Origin: Halovibrio salipaludis
Lineage (GTDB): Bacteria > Pseudomonadota > Gammaproteobacteria > Pseudomonadales > Oleiphilaceae
Assembly: GCF_002286965.1 (NCBI RefSeq)
Contig: NZ_NSKD01000003.1
Location: forward strand, 186,001 to 250,000
Direction: 5' to 3'
Length of the DNA stretch: 64,000 nt
Shown: positions 63,132 through 64,000 of the stretch, piece by piece
Layout of the letters: each line of letters opens with the position of its first letter
How positions within the stretch are numbered: the first letter of the stretch is position 1
Made by a program: the position numbers and the translations under genes
The notes under the pieces: model-generated
Database searches by the model: none
The model's input: only the letters and a program-made list of their open reading frames with translations
Told to the model about the DNA's origin: nothing

Positions 63132-63986
63132 CTATTGGAAAATAACGGTCTTGTTGCCGTGGATAAGGACCCGATCCTGGAGCTGATAACGCAGTGCCCG
63201 GGCCAATACGGTCTTCTCCACATCCCGGCCGAGCTGGACCATGTCCGCGACCGTGTTGTGGTGATTGACCCTCACGACGTCCTGCTCGATGATCGGGCCG
63301 GCATCGAGATCCGGGGTAGCGAAATGGCTGGTGGCCCCGATGAGTTTCACCCCTCGCTCAGCTGCCTGCCGGTAGGGGTTAGCACCGGCGAAGGAAGGCA
63401 GAAAACTGTGATGGATGTTGATGATCTGCCCCCTATAGCGCTCGCACAGGAAAGGCGGCAGGATCTGCATGTATCGAGCAAGGACAATCGTGTCCGCGTC
63501 CATGCGCTGGAATAGGCTGTCCAGGGTTTCAAAGGCCGCTTCCCGGTTTTCCGGATCCACCGGCAGATGGATGAACTCAATCCCGTGCCATTCCACGAAA
63601 TCGCGAAGATCCGGGTGGTTGGAGACAACGCAGGGAATATCAAAGGCCATGTCGCCGCTGCGCCACCGGTACAGCAGGTCCGAAAGGCAGTGGGACTCGC
63701 GGCTGGCCATAATGATCACGCGCTGACGCCTTTCGGAATCGGTAACGCGCCACTGCATGGAAAACCGGCGGGCGATGGGAGACAGAACTTCCCGGAAGCC
63801 GTCACCGTCGAATGGCAGACTGTCGGCACTGACCTCGTAACGCATGAAGAACCAGCCGTGATCCGGATCCGCGAACTGATGGGCCTCCGTGATCCATCCG
63901 CCATGCCGGGCGACGGCATCCGTTATGGCGGCCACGATTCCCAGGTCATCGGGACAGGACAGTATGAGGCGGTAGCTGCGATTCAT
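63132..63986 (-). CDS. purU: Formyltetrahydrofolate deformylase
   Basis: 284 residues. N-terminal ACT domain (YRLILSCPDDLGIVAAITDA), then formyltransferase-like hydrolase: INIHHSFLPSFAGANPYRQA and ATSHFATPDLDAGPIIEQD are the catalytic Asn/His/Asp regions. Turns 10-formyl-THF into formate and THF, clearing C1 units from mgdC. First gene of the visible minus-strand operon; its promoter lies beyond the window edge. Confidence 0.95.
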   Translation of the reverse strand: MNRSYRLILSCPDDLGIVAAITDAVARHGGWITEAHQFADPDHGWFFMRYEVSADSLPFDGDGFREVLSPIARRFSMQWRVTDSERRQRVIIMASRESHCLSDLLYRWRSGDMAFDIPCVVSNHPDLRDFVEWHGIEFIHLPVDPENREAAFETLDSLFQRMDADTIVLARYMQILPPFLCERYRGQIINIHHSFLPSFAGANPYRQAAERGVKLIGATSHFATPDLDAGPIIEQDVVRVNHHNTVADMVQLGRDVEKTVLARALRYQLQDRVLIHGNKTVIFQ

Positions 63987-64000
63987 TGGATGATAGTTTC

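Overview
This is a high-GC, gene-dense stretch from a Gram-negative, aerobic gammaproteobacterium-like heterotroph. Evidence for this includes an Entner-Doudoroff pair (edd, zwf), outer-membrane receptors, a type II NADH dehydrogenase, and glutathione-dependent formaldehyde oxidation. Gene style fits Halomonadaceae or Ectothiorhodospiraceae, but I cannot fix the genus. No rRNA, tRNA, IS element or CRISPR array was seen.

Layout. 1-8 kb: ndh (5' end off the window), a GST-like protein, a GNAT, edd and zwf on the minus strand, then galU and a glycerate-kinase-like P-loop kinase on the plus strand. 8-11 kb: an MMPL/RND exporter with two small membrane-anchored partners. 11-16.4 kb: a probable metal-uptake locus (His-rich DUF2946-like protein, His/Met-rich outer-membrane barrel, TonB-dependent receptor broken by one in-frame amber codon, PepSY membrane protein, small membrane protein). 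16.4-19.8 kb: DMT exporter with divergent LysR, DUF6522-like protein, zinc alcohol dehydrogenase.

19.8-64 kb is almost entirely an organic-nitrogen scavenging region. (a) urtABCDE urea transporter, divergent from allophanate hydrolase, urea carboxylase and a GntR regulator. (b) A guanidine operon: NitT/TauT-type transporter, the two carboxyguanidine deiminase subunits, and a second carboxylase that is the guanidine carboxylase. The allophanate hydrolase in (a) would finish both pathways. (c) A complete Nit1C cluster (nitBCDEFGH, nitrile/cyanide-linked) with a divergent MocR regulator. (d) Formaldehyde oxidation genes (fghA, frmA) with a divergent LysR. (e) eutBC ethanolamine ammonia-lyase. 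(f) A full N-methylglutamate pathway for methylamine (mgsABC, gmaS, mgdABCD) plus purU and an XRE-cupin regulator.

Regulation is the striking part. Perfect or near-perfect sigma-54 -24/-12 elements lie before the allophanate hydrolase/urea carboxylase operon, the guanidine operon and eutBC. The first two have NtrC-like sites upstream. An identical 14-bp palindrome occurs twice between urtA and the allophanate hydrolase gene, once at the predicted sigma-54 start site, and is a probable operator for the local GntR protein. The guanidine operon carries two unrelated guanidine riboswitch classes: class I (ykkC) in the leader and class II (mini-ykkC, twin ACGA-loop hairpins) immediately before the guanidine carboxylase. 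All functions are read from sequence and family knowledge; nothing was searched or computed.
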